Below are positions 1 through 6,620 of a stretch of DNA of 64,000 nucleotides, in pieces. Below the pieces are notes generated by a model. The model searched no databases. It had not been told where the DNA came from and saw only the letters and a program-made list of their open reading frames with translations. Made by a program: the position numbers and the translations under genes. Origin of the DNA: Pseudonocardia sp. EC080619-01 (GTDB taxonomy: Bacteria; Actinomycetota; Actinomycetes; Mycobacteriales; Pseudonocardiaceae); NCBI RefSeq assembly GCF_001420995.1, contig NZ_CP012184.1, positions 2,216,501 through 2,280,500 of the forward strand, read 5' to 3'. Position 1 is the stretch's first letter; each line of letters opens with the position of its first letter.

Positions 1-805
1 GCTCGAACTGCAGGTCCGGCTGGGCCGGCTCCGGGCGTGCCCCGGAGAGCGTGACCCGCAGGAACCCGCCGAGCTGCTCGCGGTGGAGCTCCACGTGCCC
101 GCGGGCGAAGCGCTCCACCGGCTCGACCGGCCCGGTGACGGTGACGGCGCGCCCCCGCAGGTCCTCCGCGTCGGAGTCGATCAGCACCCGGCCCTGGTCG
201 ATCAGCACGACGTGCTCGATCAGGTCGGACACCTCGTCGATCAGGTGGGTGGACAGCACCACCGTGCGGGGATGCTCGGCGTAGTCGGCGAGCAGGCGGT
301 CGTAGAACAGCTGCCGGGCGACGGCGTCGAGACCGAGGTAGGGCTCGTCGAAGAAGGTCAGCGGGGCCCGCGAGGCGAGGCCGACGACCACGCCGACAGC
401 GGACTGCTGGCCGCGGGAGAGCTTCTTGCAGGCCCGGTTCGCCGGCAGCCCGAACTCGGCGACGAGCTGGTCGGCGAAGGCCTGGTCCCAGTGCGGGTAG
501 ACGGACGCCGCGGCGCGCAGGGCGTGCCGGACCTTGTAGGCGTCCGGGTACTTCAGCGACTCGCGGATGAAGCAGGTGCGGGCGAGGACCGGGGCGTTCT
601 CGTAGGGCCGCTCGCCGAAGATCTCCGCGGTGCCGGACGTCGCGAAGTTCTGCGCGGTGAGGATCTGCATCGCGGTGGTCTTGCCGGCGCCGTTGCGGCC
701 GAGCAGGCCGTGGATGCGGTTCTCCTCGAGCGTGAAGCTCACGTCGTCCAGTGCGGTCACGTCGCCGTAGCTCTTGGTCACGCCGTGCATCGCGATCACG
801 CTCAT
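1..805 (-). CDS. ABC transporter ATP-binding protein (3' end beyond window)
   Basis: ATPase subunit of an ABC exporter of the YtrB/CcmA-like class. The first 268 residues are visible and the reading frame runs off the left edge. Walker A (GRNGAGKTT) is at residues 36-44, the signature is LSRGQQS at 129-135 and Walker B plus D-loop is FFDEPYLGLD at 151-160; an H-loop STH follows. The ATG lies inside the stop of the upstream GntR gene (ATGA overlap), so the two are translationally coupled. A GntR-YtrA regulator next to a single ABC ATPase normally means a repressor-controlled exporter that responds to cell-envelope stress. The permease is probably just outside the window. The substrate cannot be told from sequence. 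Confidence 0.9.
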   Translation of the reverse strand, partial: MSVIAMHGVTKSYGDVTALDDVSFTLEENRIHGLLGRNGAGKTTAMQILTAQNFATSGTAEIFGERPYENAPVLARTCFIRESLKYPDAYKVRHALRAAASVYPHWDQAFADQLVAEFGLPANRACKKLSRGQQSAVGVVVGLASRAPLTFFDEPYLGLDAVARQLFYDRLLADYAEHPRTVVLSTHLIDEVSDLIEHVVLIDQGRVLIDSDAEDLRGRAVTVTGPVEPVERFARGHVELHREQLGGFLRVTLSGARPEPAQPDLQFE

Positions 806-1164
806 CGCTCGTCCCCCCAGACGTCGATCATCTTCTTCAGCTGCTCCGGGTCGAGCCCGATCTTGCGTGCCTCGGTGACCAGCGGAGCGATGTACCGGCG
901 GGCGAAGTCCTCCCGCCTGCTCTCCAGCAAACGGGTCCGCGCCCCCTCGGCCACGAACATCCCGATCCCCCGTCTCTTGTAGAGGACACCCTCGCTGACC
1001 AGCTGGTTCAGCCCCTTCGCCGCGGTCGCCGGGTTGATCCGGTGGAACGCGGCGAGCTCGTTGCTGGACGGGACCTGGGTCTCCTCGGGGTAGGTCCCGT
1101 CCACCACCGCGGAGGTGATCTCCCCGGCGATCTGCACGAACAGCGGGCGGCCGTCGTCGTTCAC
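802..1164 (-). CDS. GntR family transcriptional regulator, YtrA subfamily
   Basis: A 120-residue repressor: an N-terminal winged helix (about residues 8-75, with the PLFVQI and YKRRGIGMFV motifs of GntR/YtrA proteins) and only a short helical tail of about 45 residues. This lack of a large effector domain defines the YtrA subfamily. It starts at GTG 1164 with a Shine-Dalgarno GGGAGGT 5 nt upstream, and overlaps the ABC gene by 4 nt. A perfect 11-bp dyad lies 27 bp upstream of the start and is the obvious autoregulatory operator. Family-level knowledge suggests derepression of the downstream ABC exporter by envelope-active compounds; the inducer is unknown. Confidence 0.9.
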   Translation of the reverse strand: MNDDGRPLFVQIAGEITSAVVDGTYPEETQVPSSNELAAFHRINPATAAKGLNQLVSEGVLYKRRGIGMFVAEGARTRLLESRREDFARRYIAPLVTEARKIGLDPEQLKKMIDVWGDER

Positions 1165-1190
1165 GGCGACCTCCCGGTGTTGTAGTGCGG

Positions 1191-1216
1191 TGGTTCATTA
1201 CTCATGTAATGAACCA
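1191..1216. promoter_or_regulatory. Perfect inverted repeat, probable GntR operator
   Basis: TGGTTCATTAC, 4 nt, GTAATGAACCA: 11-bp arms without a mismatch, in an AT-richer stretch between the divergent GntR and ArsR genes. Its position just upstream of the GntR-ABC operon, where a promoter should lie, supports autorepression. Confidence 0.8.
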
Positions 1217-1265
1217 TAGAGCCGAAGAACCTCTCCGTCCAGCCGGCCTTCTATTTCCGTCGTGT

Positions 1266-1275
1266 CTTATATAAG
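1266..1275 (+). promoter_or_regulatory. AT-rich palindrome and likely leaderless -10 of the ArsR gene
   Basis: CTTATATAAG is a perfect 10-bp palindrome. The hexamer TATAAG ends 8 nt before the GTG start at 1284, the spacing expected for a leaderless actinobacterial promoter. A regulator bound here would block the promoter. Confidence 0.5.
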
Positions 1276-1283
1276 CTGCGACC

Positions 1284-1625
1284 GTGCACGCGTTCGACGT
1301 CCTGGGCGACCCCGTCCGGCGCCGGATCCTCGAGCTGCTGGCCCGCGGCGAACACACCGCGGGCCGCGTCACCGAGGTCATCCGGGCCGAGTTCGGGATC
1401 TCCCAGCCTGCCGTGTCGCAGCAGCTGAAGGTGTTGCGGGAGAACGGATTCGCCACCGTCCGGGCGGAGGGGACGCGGCGCATCTACGCCGTCGACCAGT
1501 CCGGAGTGGACGACGCCGGGCAGTGGCTCGACGGGCTGCGCGCCTTCTGGTCGCAGCGCCTCGACGCACTGGACACCGAGCTCGCGCGCGGCCGTCGTCA
1601 CCGCCGGAAAGGGACCTCCGCATGA
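1284..1625 (+). CDS. ArsR family transcriptional regulator
   Basis: 113-residue winged-helix repressor. The opening FDVLGDPVRRRILELLARGE and the recognition helix region with QPAVSQQLKVLRENG (about residues 38-53) are typical of the ArsR group that partners with SRPBCC/AHSA1 proteins. No cysteine metal site (CVC) is seen, so this is not an arsenite or metal sensor of the classic kind. The GTG start is preceded by an AT-rich -10 and no convincing Shine-Dalgarno sequence, which suggests a leaderless message. Its stop overlaps the next ATG (ATGA), so the two genes form one unit. The basic tail (RRHRRK) may be flexible. Confidence 0.88.
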   Translation: MHAFDVLGDPVRRRILELLARGEHTAGRVTEVIRAEFGISQPAVSQQLKVLRENGFATVRAEGTRRIYAVDQSGVDDAGQWLDGLRAFWSQRLDALDTELARGRRHRRKGTSA

Positions 1626-2119
1626 CCGCGACACCCGGAACCGTGACCCGCGATCCCGACGGACGGGCACGACTCACCTTCCGCCGCACGTTCCCCGAGC
1701 CCGTGGACGACGTCTGGTCGGCGATCACCGATCCCGGCCGGTGCGCCCGCTGGTTCGGCACCTGGACCGGCGACGCCCGGCCCGGCGGGACCGTCCGGCT
1801 CAGCCTGACCAGCGACGAGGACGGTGGTGGCCCGCCGTCCGACGCCCGGATCGTCGTCTGCGAGCCGCCGCACGAGCTGGCCGTGGAGATCGCCGAGGAG
1901 TCGGGGCCGCCGTGGGAGCTGGCCGTCTCGCTCACCCCGGACCCGCCGTCGGGGACCGTGCTCGTGTTCGAGCACGTGCTGCCGGACGGGTTCTCCCCCG
2001 CCGACGCCGGGCCGGGCTGGCACTGGTACCTCGACCGGCTCGCCGCGACCCTCTCGGACTCGGCGATGCCCGACTGGGAGGAGACCCTGGCCGCGAACGG
2101 CCCACACTACCCCCGCTGA
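1622..2119 (+). CDS. SRPBCC (AHSA1-like) domain protein
   Basis: 165 residues forming a single START/SRPBCC helix-grip fold. The pattern RTFPEPVDDVWSAITDPGR followed by RWFGTWTGD and GGTVRLSL is characteristic of the AHSA1/polyketide cyclase-like branch. It is translationally coupled to the ArsR gene by an ATGA overlap, a common actinobacterial pairing in which the SRPBCC protein is thought to bind or act on a small hydrophobic ligand. There is no signal peptide, so it is cytoplasmic. The ligand and any catalytic activity are unknown. Confidence 0.88.
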   Translation: MTATPGTVTRDPDGRARLTFRRTFPEPVDDVWSAITDPGRCARWFGTWTGDARPGGTVRLSLTSDEDGGGPPSDARIVVCEPPHELAVEIAEESGPPWELAVSLTPDPPSGTVLVFEHVLPDGFSPADAGPGWHWYLDRLAATLSDSAMPDWEETLAANGPHYPR

Positions 2120-2143
2120 TCCCGCCGCCCGGGACGTCGGGAC

Positions 2144-2177
2144 GCACGGTACGGCCCCGCCGAGGGCCGTACCGTGC
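2144..2177. terminator. Strong bidirectional hairpin terminator
   Basis: 14-bp perfect arms (GCACGGTACGGCCC and its complement) around a 6-nt loop, between convergent genes ending at 2119 and 2241. It has no U-tract, as is common in GC-rich actinobacteria. Confidence 0.8.
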
Positions 2178-2240
2178 AGCTCGATCGCGCGGCCTGCGGG
2201 CGGGCCCCGGCGCGGCCTGTCGGCTTCAGGTGCTGCGGGG

Positions 2241-2849
2241 TCAGGCCGGCGCGAGGGCGGGACGCGCACGCGTCCGCGTGGCCGCCGCCAGGAGCAGGCA
2301 GCCCGCCGCCAGCAGGACGCCGTGGGCGATCCGCAGACCGGGCGACGCGAAGAACTGCGGCAGGTACAGGACCAGCCCGGCCGCGAACACGCCTGCCGCG
2401 GCCACCGGGACGGTGCCGCCGCTGCGCCGTGCCGCCACCAGCACCGCGACGCCCGCCGCCGCCAGCGCGAGCAGGCCGGCGGCGAACGTCGTCACCGCCC
2501 AGGGGTCCATCCGGATCGCCTCGCCGACCGCCACCGCGTCCGGGCCGGTGAGCCGTCCCAGCGCGAACGCCTCGGCGCCGTAGTAGGGCAGCACCAGCGC
2601 CGCCCCGCTCCCGGCCGCCACGACACCGAACCGGGCCGCACCCTCCCCCGCGGTGCCGTGCAGCCGCTGCCGCACCGCGACCAGTCCGGGGACGAGCAGC
2701 GCGAAACCGAGCACCCCGAGCAGGTGCGAGGGCACCCACCACGGCTGTGCCCACACCTGCGGGCCGTCCACGTACGGGCGCAGCGCCGGGTACGCCGCGA
2801 ACGCCACCCCCGCCACGCCGAGTGCCACCGCGCCACCGTTCCGCACCAT
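2241..2849 (-). CDS. Six-helix membrane protein of unknown function
   Basis: 202 residues with about six hydrophobic segments: GAVALGVAGVAFAAYPAL near the N-terminus, then HLLGVLGFALLVPGLVAV, FGVVAAGSGAALVLPYY, WAVTTFAAGLLALAAAGVAVLV, VPVAAAGVFAAGLVLYL and IAHGVLLAAGCLLLAAA. I chose the ATG at 2849 because translation upstream of it runs through the divergent TetR control region. It is transcribed divergently from a TetR gene, with two copies of a 15-bp dyad between them, so it is the likely TetR target. No family signature is recognised beyond general similarity to small actinobacterial integral membrane proteins. A role in efflux or membrane stress is only a guess from context. Confidence 0.75.
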   Translation of the reverse strand: MVRNGGAVALGVAGVAFAAYPALRPYVDGPQVWAQPWWVPSHLLGVLGFALLVPGLVAVRQRLHGTAGEGAARFGVVAAGSGAALVLPYYGAEAFALGRLTGPDAVAVGEAIRMDPWAVTTFAAGLLALAAAGVAVLVAARRSGGTVPVAAAGVFAAGLVLYLPQFFASPGLRIAHGVLLAAGCLLLAAATRTRARPALAPA

Positions 2850-2873
2850 CCCGCATCCCCTCTCCCGAACGAC

Positions 2874-2922
2874 GAGAGCAATGCTCTCCTCTCGGAGCGC
2901 CAATCGCAAGAGCGATGCTCTC
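2874..2922. promoter_or_regulatory. Two direct copies of a TetR-type operator
   Basis: GAGAGCAATGCTCTC (2874-2888; 7-bp perfect arms) and AAGAGCGATGCTCTC (2908-2922; inner arms AGAGC/GCTCT) lie 34 bp apart centre to centre, between the divergent membrane-protein and TetR genes. The shared 15-bp motif and the context point to binding of the adjacent TetR protein. Confidence 0.75.
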
Positions 2923-2952
2923 GAATGTGACCGGTGGTCTACCGTGGTGCGG

Positions 2953-3642
2953 ATGAACGCCTCCCGCACGGCCCGCGAACGGGCCCGCACCGAGCTCGTC
3001 GCCGAGATCACCGCGGCCGCCCGCAGGCAGCTGGCCGAGACCGGGGCCGCCGCGCTGTCGATGCGCGCGGTGTCCCGGGAGATCGGGATGGTGTCGTCCG
3101 CGCTGCACCGGTACTTCCCGACCCGCGACGACCTGCTCACCGCGCTGATCGTGCAGAGCTACGAGGCCCTCGCCGGCGCCGTCGGCCCGGCCGCGCGCGC
3201 CGAGCCGGACCCCGCGGGCCGCTGGCGGGCGATCGCCCGCGCGGTGCGCACCTGGGCACTGGCGCACCCGCACGAGTACGCGCTGATCTACGGCTCCCCC
3301 GTCCCCGGCTACCGGGCGCCCGCCGAGACCGTCCCGTCGGCCGCCCGGGTGATCGCCCCGTTCGCGGAGCTGCTCGCCGACGCGCACGCCGCCGGCACGC
3401 TGCGGGTGCCCGAGGACACCGCGTCCGCTCCGGCGGGCGACGCCGCGCGGCTGCGGGACGCGCTCGGGACCCCGGACCTGCCCGACGCCGCGCTCCTGGC
3501 CGGCGTCACCGCGTGGACCGGCGTGTTCGGGCACGTCTCGTTCGAGCTGTTCGGCCAGTTCGAGAACGTCCTCGAGGACCGCGACGCCGTCTTCGAGGGC
3601 ACCGTCGAGCGCCTCGGCCGCCTCGCCGGGCTGGTCCCCTGA
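2953..3642 (+). CDS. TetR family transcriptional regulator (WHG-type C-terminal domain)
   Basis: 229-residue one-component repressor. The N-terminal HTH covers about residues 15-60 (ITAAARRQLAETGAAALSMRAVSREIGMV, then SALHRYFPTRDDLLTALI). The C-terminal part contains HPHEYALIYGSPVPGY and the WTGVFGHVSFELFGQ segment that mark the WHG subgroup (TetR_C_33). It is divergent from a small membrane protein gene with two dyads in between, so autoregulation and control of that gene are likely. The ligand cannot be predicted. Confidence 0.9.
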   Translation: MNASRTARERARTELVAEITAAARRQLAETGAAALSMRAVSREIGMVSSALHRYFPTRDDLLTALIVQSYEALAGAVGPAARAEPDPAGRWRAIARAVRTWALAHPHEYALIYGSPVPGYRAPAETVPSAARVIAPFAELLADAHAAGTLRVPEDTASAPAGDAARLRDALGTPDLPDAALLAGVTAWTGVFGHVSFELFGQFENVLEDRDAVFEGTVERLGRLAGLVP

Positions 3643-3654
3643 CCGCGGGCGCCC

Positions 3655-4371
3655 TCAGGAGCCGGGCCGGATCCGCTCCACCAGCGCCGACCACGAGTCC
3701 CGCCAGGACGCGAACCGCCCCTGCTCGACCCGCACCACCAGGGTGAGCGCCGCGACGGCGACGAGGACGGCCAGCAGCAGGTCGCCGAACGGGCCCAGCC
3801 CGCCGCGCCCGTTGCCCAGCGACGCCGCGGCCGTCCCGACCGGCGGCAGCCAGGAACTCGTCCCGGTGACCACCAGGACCGTCAGGGCGGCGACGAGCGC
3901 CACGCCCTGGCTGCGGAACAGCGGCCGCGCGAACACCGATCCGACGGCGGCGCCGGTGATCCCGCAGGCCAGGTGCGCCAGCAGGCCGTCGAGCAGGCCA
4001 CCCGTCGTCGCCGTGCCCCAGGCGGCGACCACCCCCCACACGACGGCGACGAGACCGAGCGCGGCCACCCCGGCCGTCGCCGCCAGCAGCACCCCGGCGG
4101 CGACCGGCAGAGGCCCGCCCGCGGCGGACAGCGTCACGGTGCGGGCGGTGTCGTCCTCCGTCTCGGCGACCGCGTGCGCCAGCCAGGCACCCACCGGGTA
4201 CAGCAGCAGGGCGCTCGCCGCCCACGGCTCCGGGAGCGGCCCGGGTGCCCCGCCGAAGAGGATCGCGAGGAAGCCGACGTAGAGCACGGCGGGCGCGATG
4301 AACCGCTCGGACCGCGCGACGTCCTCACCCAGCAGCATGGCCACGGCCACGGCGGAACGGGCCCTCCTCAC
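3655..4371 (-). CDS. ABC transporter permease (ABC-2 type)
   Basis: 238 residues, almost entirely transmembrane. After a short basic N-terminus with MLLGEDVARSERFIAP, about six hydrophobic segments follow (for example FIAPAVLYVGFLAILFG, LAAVAGVLLAATAGVAALGLV-like and LLLAVLVAVAALTLVV). The GTG at 4371 overlaps the stop of the ATPase gene (GTGA), so it is made from the same message; a second GTG at 4374 is possible. Pairing with an ATPase whose C-terminus is unusually long suggests a two-component exporter. The substrate is unknown. Confidence 0.82.
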   Translation of the reverse strand: MRRARSAVAVAMLLGEDVARSERFIAPAVLYVGFLAILFGGAPGPLPEPWAASALLLYPVGAWLAHAVAETEDDTARTVTLSAAGGPLPVAAGVLLAATAGVAALGLVAVVWGVVAAWGTATTGGLLDGLLAHLACGITGAAVGSVFARPLFRSQGVALVAALTVLVVTGTSSWLPPVGTAAASLGNGRGGLGPFGDLLLAVLVAVAALTLVVRVEQGRFASWRDSWSALVERIRPGS

Positions 4372-5366
4372 CACGCGGGCCCCCGTGCGCCGCGGCGCGG
4401 GCGCGCGGCGCGGTGGGCCTCGGCGTAGGGGGTCCGGTCGGGCTGCGGCGCCGCCCCGGGGCCGTCGCCCACCGGGCCGGACGCACCCCTCGGCGTCCGG
4501 CCGGAGGGCGCGCCGTCCCGGGGCCGCTCGGTACGGACCGGGCGCACGGACCGGACGGCACATCCGGCGGAGAGGGCGGCGGTGAGCCAGGCGTCGGCCT
4601 CCGGGGCGGGCACCCGCACGGTGAAGCGGCCCGGGGCGGCGCCCTCGACCCGCGCCGGCGGCAGGACCTGCTCGATCAACGGGCGAGGATCGCCGGCGCA
4701 CGCCAGGTCGATCCGCATCATCGCGCCGGGTGGCGGCGCCGCCGGCAACGGCACCGACTCGGGATCGGCGTCGGTCGCGATCCGGCCCTCCCGGAGCCGG
4801 TGCACCCGTGCCCCGGGCAGCTCGAGGGCGGTTCCGGTGTGGTCGGTGACCAGGGTCGCCCCGGTGCGGCCGGCGAGCAGCCGGGTGAGGGCGTCGGCGG
4901 CGTCGTCGTCGAGGCCGGACCAGGGCTCGTCCAGGACGAGCGCGCCCGGGTCGCACACCAGTGCCTGGACGAGGCCGATCTTCTGGGTGTTGCCCTTGGA
5001 GAGCTCGGCCATCGGCTCGTCGTCGTCACCGTCGTAGCCGAGCTCGGTGAGCAGCTCGTCGGCCCGGTCGAGGAGGTCGTCGGGCTCGAGCCCGCGGACC
5101 CGGGCGAGGTGGTCGAGCCAGCGCCGCGGCGGGATCTTCATCGTGGCGGGGAACCGGTCGGGCAGGTACCCGACGACGGCGGGCCGGTCCTCGACCGCAC
5201 CCGCGGTGGGCACCACGGCGCCCGCGGCGATCCGCAGCAGGGTCGACTTCCCCGCGCCGTTCCCACCGCGCAGCACGGTGGCGACGGCCGGATCGACGTC
5301 CAGGTCGACACCCCGCAGCGCGACCGTCCCGGACGCATGGGTGTGGTGGATGCCGACGAGGCGCAC
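4368..5366 (-). CDS. ABC transporter ATP-binding protein with C-terminal extension
   Basis: 332 residues from the GTG at 5366, which has an AGGTGGAGGT Shine-Dalgarno sequence just upstream; earlier GTGs at 5372 and 5378 are less well placed. Walker A GGNGAGKST is at 34-42, the signature LSKGNTQK at 122-129 and Walker B VLDEPWSGLD at 144-153. The switch region reads VTDHTG instead of the usual SSH, so an aspartate precedes the H-loop histidine. The last 120 residues are a poorly conserved accessory domain ending in an Arg/Pro/Gly-rich tail. It is coupled to the permease by a GTGA overlap. Confidence 0.88.
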   Translation of the reverse strand: MRLVGIHHTHASGTVALRGVDLDVDPAVATVLRGGNGAGKSTLLRIAAGAVVPTAGAVEDRPAVVGYLPDRFPATMKIPPRRWLDHLARVRGLEPDDLLDRADELLTELGYDGDDDEPMAELSKGNTQKIGLVQALVCDPGALVLDEPWSGLDDDAADALTRLLAGRTGATLVTDHTGTALELPGARVHRLREGRIATDADPESVPLPAAPPPGAMMRIDLACAGDPRPLIEQVLPPARVEGAAPGRFTVRVPAPEADAWLTAALSAGCAVRSVRPVRTERPRDGAPSGRTPRGASGPVGDGPGAAPQPDRTPYAEAHRAARPRRGARGPAW

Positions 5367-5521
5367 GACCACCTCCACCTGTCCGACGGCTCCGAGTTCG
5401 CCGATCAGGTTCGCACAGCACGACGGACGGGCTCCCAGCCGGTAGCACAGCGCTGCACGCCGTGGTGGGACCGGCACGCAGGGCGTCCGGATTCACCCGC
5501 CCGTCGCAGCGGGCCGTGTAC

Positions 5522-6169
5522 TCAGCGCGGCGCTGCGTCGGCCTCCTCCACCCCGCCGCGGGCGCGACGCTGCCGGACCTTCCGCCAGACCAGCCACACC
5601 AGGACGAGCGCGCCGGCCACCGCGACGACCTTGCTGATCGGCGACATGTAGCCCTCGACGACCTCCCAGCGCTCCCCGAGCGCGAACCCGAGGTAGACGA
5701 ACAGGGCGTTCCACACGGCGCTGCCGAGCGTGGAGAGCGCCGTGAACCGGGACAGCGGCATCCCGGCGATGCCGGCCGGGATCGAGATCAGGCTCCGGAC
5801 GATCGGGATGCACCGTCCCCCGAGCACGAACCAGCTGCCGTAGCGCTCGAAGAGGACGAGTCCCTTCTCCAGGTCCTTCTGGCTGGAGAGGACGAACCAG
5901 CGCTTCCCGGCGAGGGCGTGCACCCGCTCGAAGCCCAGCCACGACCCCAGGGCGTAGAGGACGAGCGCACCGGCGACGGCGCCGATCGTCGCGGCCGCCC
6001 AGACCCCGATCGGGTCCATCGCGCCGGTCGACGCACGGAACCCGCCGAGCGGGAGGATGACCTCCGACGGGATCGGCGGGATCACGTTCTCCAGGAAGAT
6101 CAGCAAGCCGATCCCGGCCGCGCCGAGCCGGTCCACGATGTCGAACACCCATTGCGTCACGCCCACCAT
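5522..6169 (-). CDS. DedA family membrane protein
   Basis: 215-residue DedA/SNARE-associated (VTT) protein. It shows the N-terminal amphipathic and re-entrant signature LIFLENVIPPIPSEVILPLGGF at about residues 23-44, the conserved RYGSWFVLGGRCIPIVRSLISIPAG segment (about 120-145) and a C-terminal hydrophobic helix followed by a basic, acidic tail. DedA proteins are inner-membrane lipid transporters or scramblases linked to proton motive force and envelope integrity; E. coli DedA and YqjA are known examples. It stands alone, between the ABC exporter and a Dabb protein, both on the same strand. Confidence 0.92.
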   Translation of the reverse strand: MVGVTQWVFDIVDRLGAAGIGLLIFLENVIPPIPSEVILPLGGFRASTGAMDPIGVWAAATIGAVAGALVLYALGSWLGFERVHALAGKRWFVLSSQKDLEKGLVLFERYGSWFVLGGRCIPIVRSLISIPAGIAGMPLSRFTALSTLGSAVWNALFVYLGFALGERWEVVEGYMSPISKVVAVAGALVLVWLVWRKVRQRRARGGVEEADAAPR

Positions 6170-6230
6170 GGTGCATGTCCGGCGAACCGGACATCGTCCG
6201 GGATCACCCGGAGTGACTCCCGGACCCGCG

Positions 6231-6527
6231 TCAGCCGGGCAGCCGGAACTGGATCCGCTCGATCGAGGTGCACAGCGGGGCGACCATCTCGCGCCGGATC
6301 CGGTTGTGCTCGTCGTCGGCGTCGTAGATCCGGTACGACTCCTCGTCGGGCAGGTCGAGGGTCAGCACGAAGTGTGCGTTGCCCTCGCGGAGCCCCAGGT
6401 CGAGACCGGCCATGAGGTCCAGGTCGAGGCCCTCGACCTCGAGGTCGCGCAGCGCCTGCAAGCCCTTCTCGATCTCCGCGGGACCGACCCCGTCCTTCAG
6501 CCGTCCCACGACCACGTTGCGGATCAT
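6231..6527 (-). CDS. Dabb (stress-responsive A/B barrel) domain protein
   Basis: 98 residues, a single Dabb dimeric alpha/beta barrel. It opens with MIRNVVVGRLKDG, contains HFVLTLDLPDEESYRIYDADDEH, and ends with the IERIQFRLPG strand typical of the family. Members act as small homodimers, sometimes as lyases, cyclases or monooxygenases, but the canonical catalytic residues of known enzymes are not evident here. It is cytoplasmic, a single gene, and separated from the fad operon by a strong terminator. Confidence 0.88.
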   Translation of the reverse strand: MIRNVVVGRLKDGVGPAEIEKGLQALRDLEVEGLDLDLMAGLDLGLREGNAHFVLTLDLPDEESYRIYDADDEHNRIRREMVAPLCTSIERIQFRLPG

Positions 6528-6566
6528 CCGCCGACCCTACGACGGCCGGGACGACCCCCACGACGA

Positions 6567-6608
6567 CACCGAGGCCCCGCCGGCCAGGGTGCCGGCGGGG
6601 CCTCGGTG
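6567..6608. terminator. Terminator hairpin downstream of fadB
   Basis: 18-bp perfect arms (6567-6584 and 6591-6608; CACCGAGGCCCCGCCGGC and complement) with a 6-nt loop, immediately after the fadB stop on the minus strand. Confidence 0.88.
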
Positions 6609-6620
6609 GGCGGAACGGGA

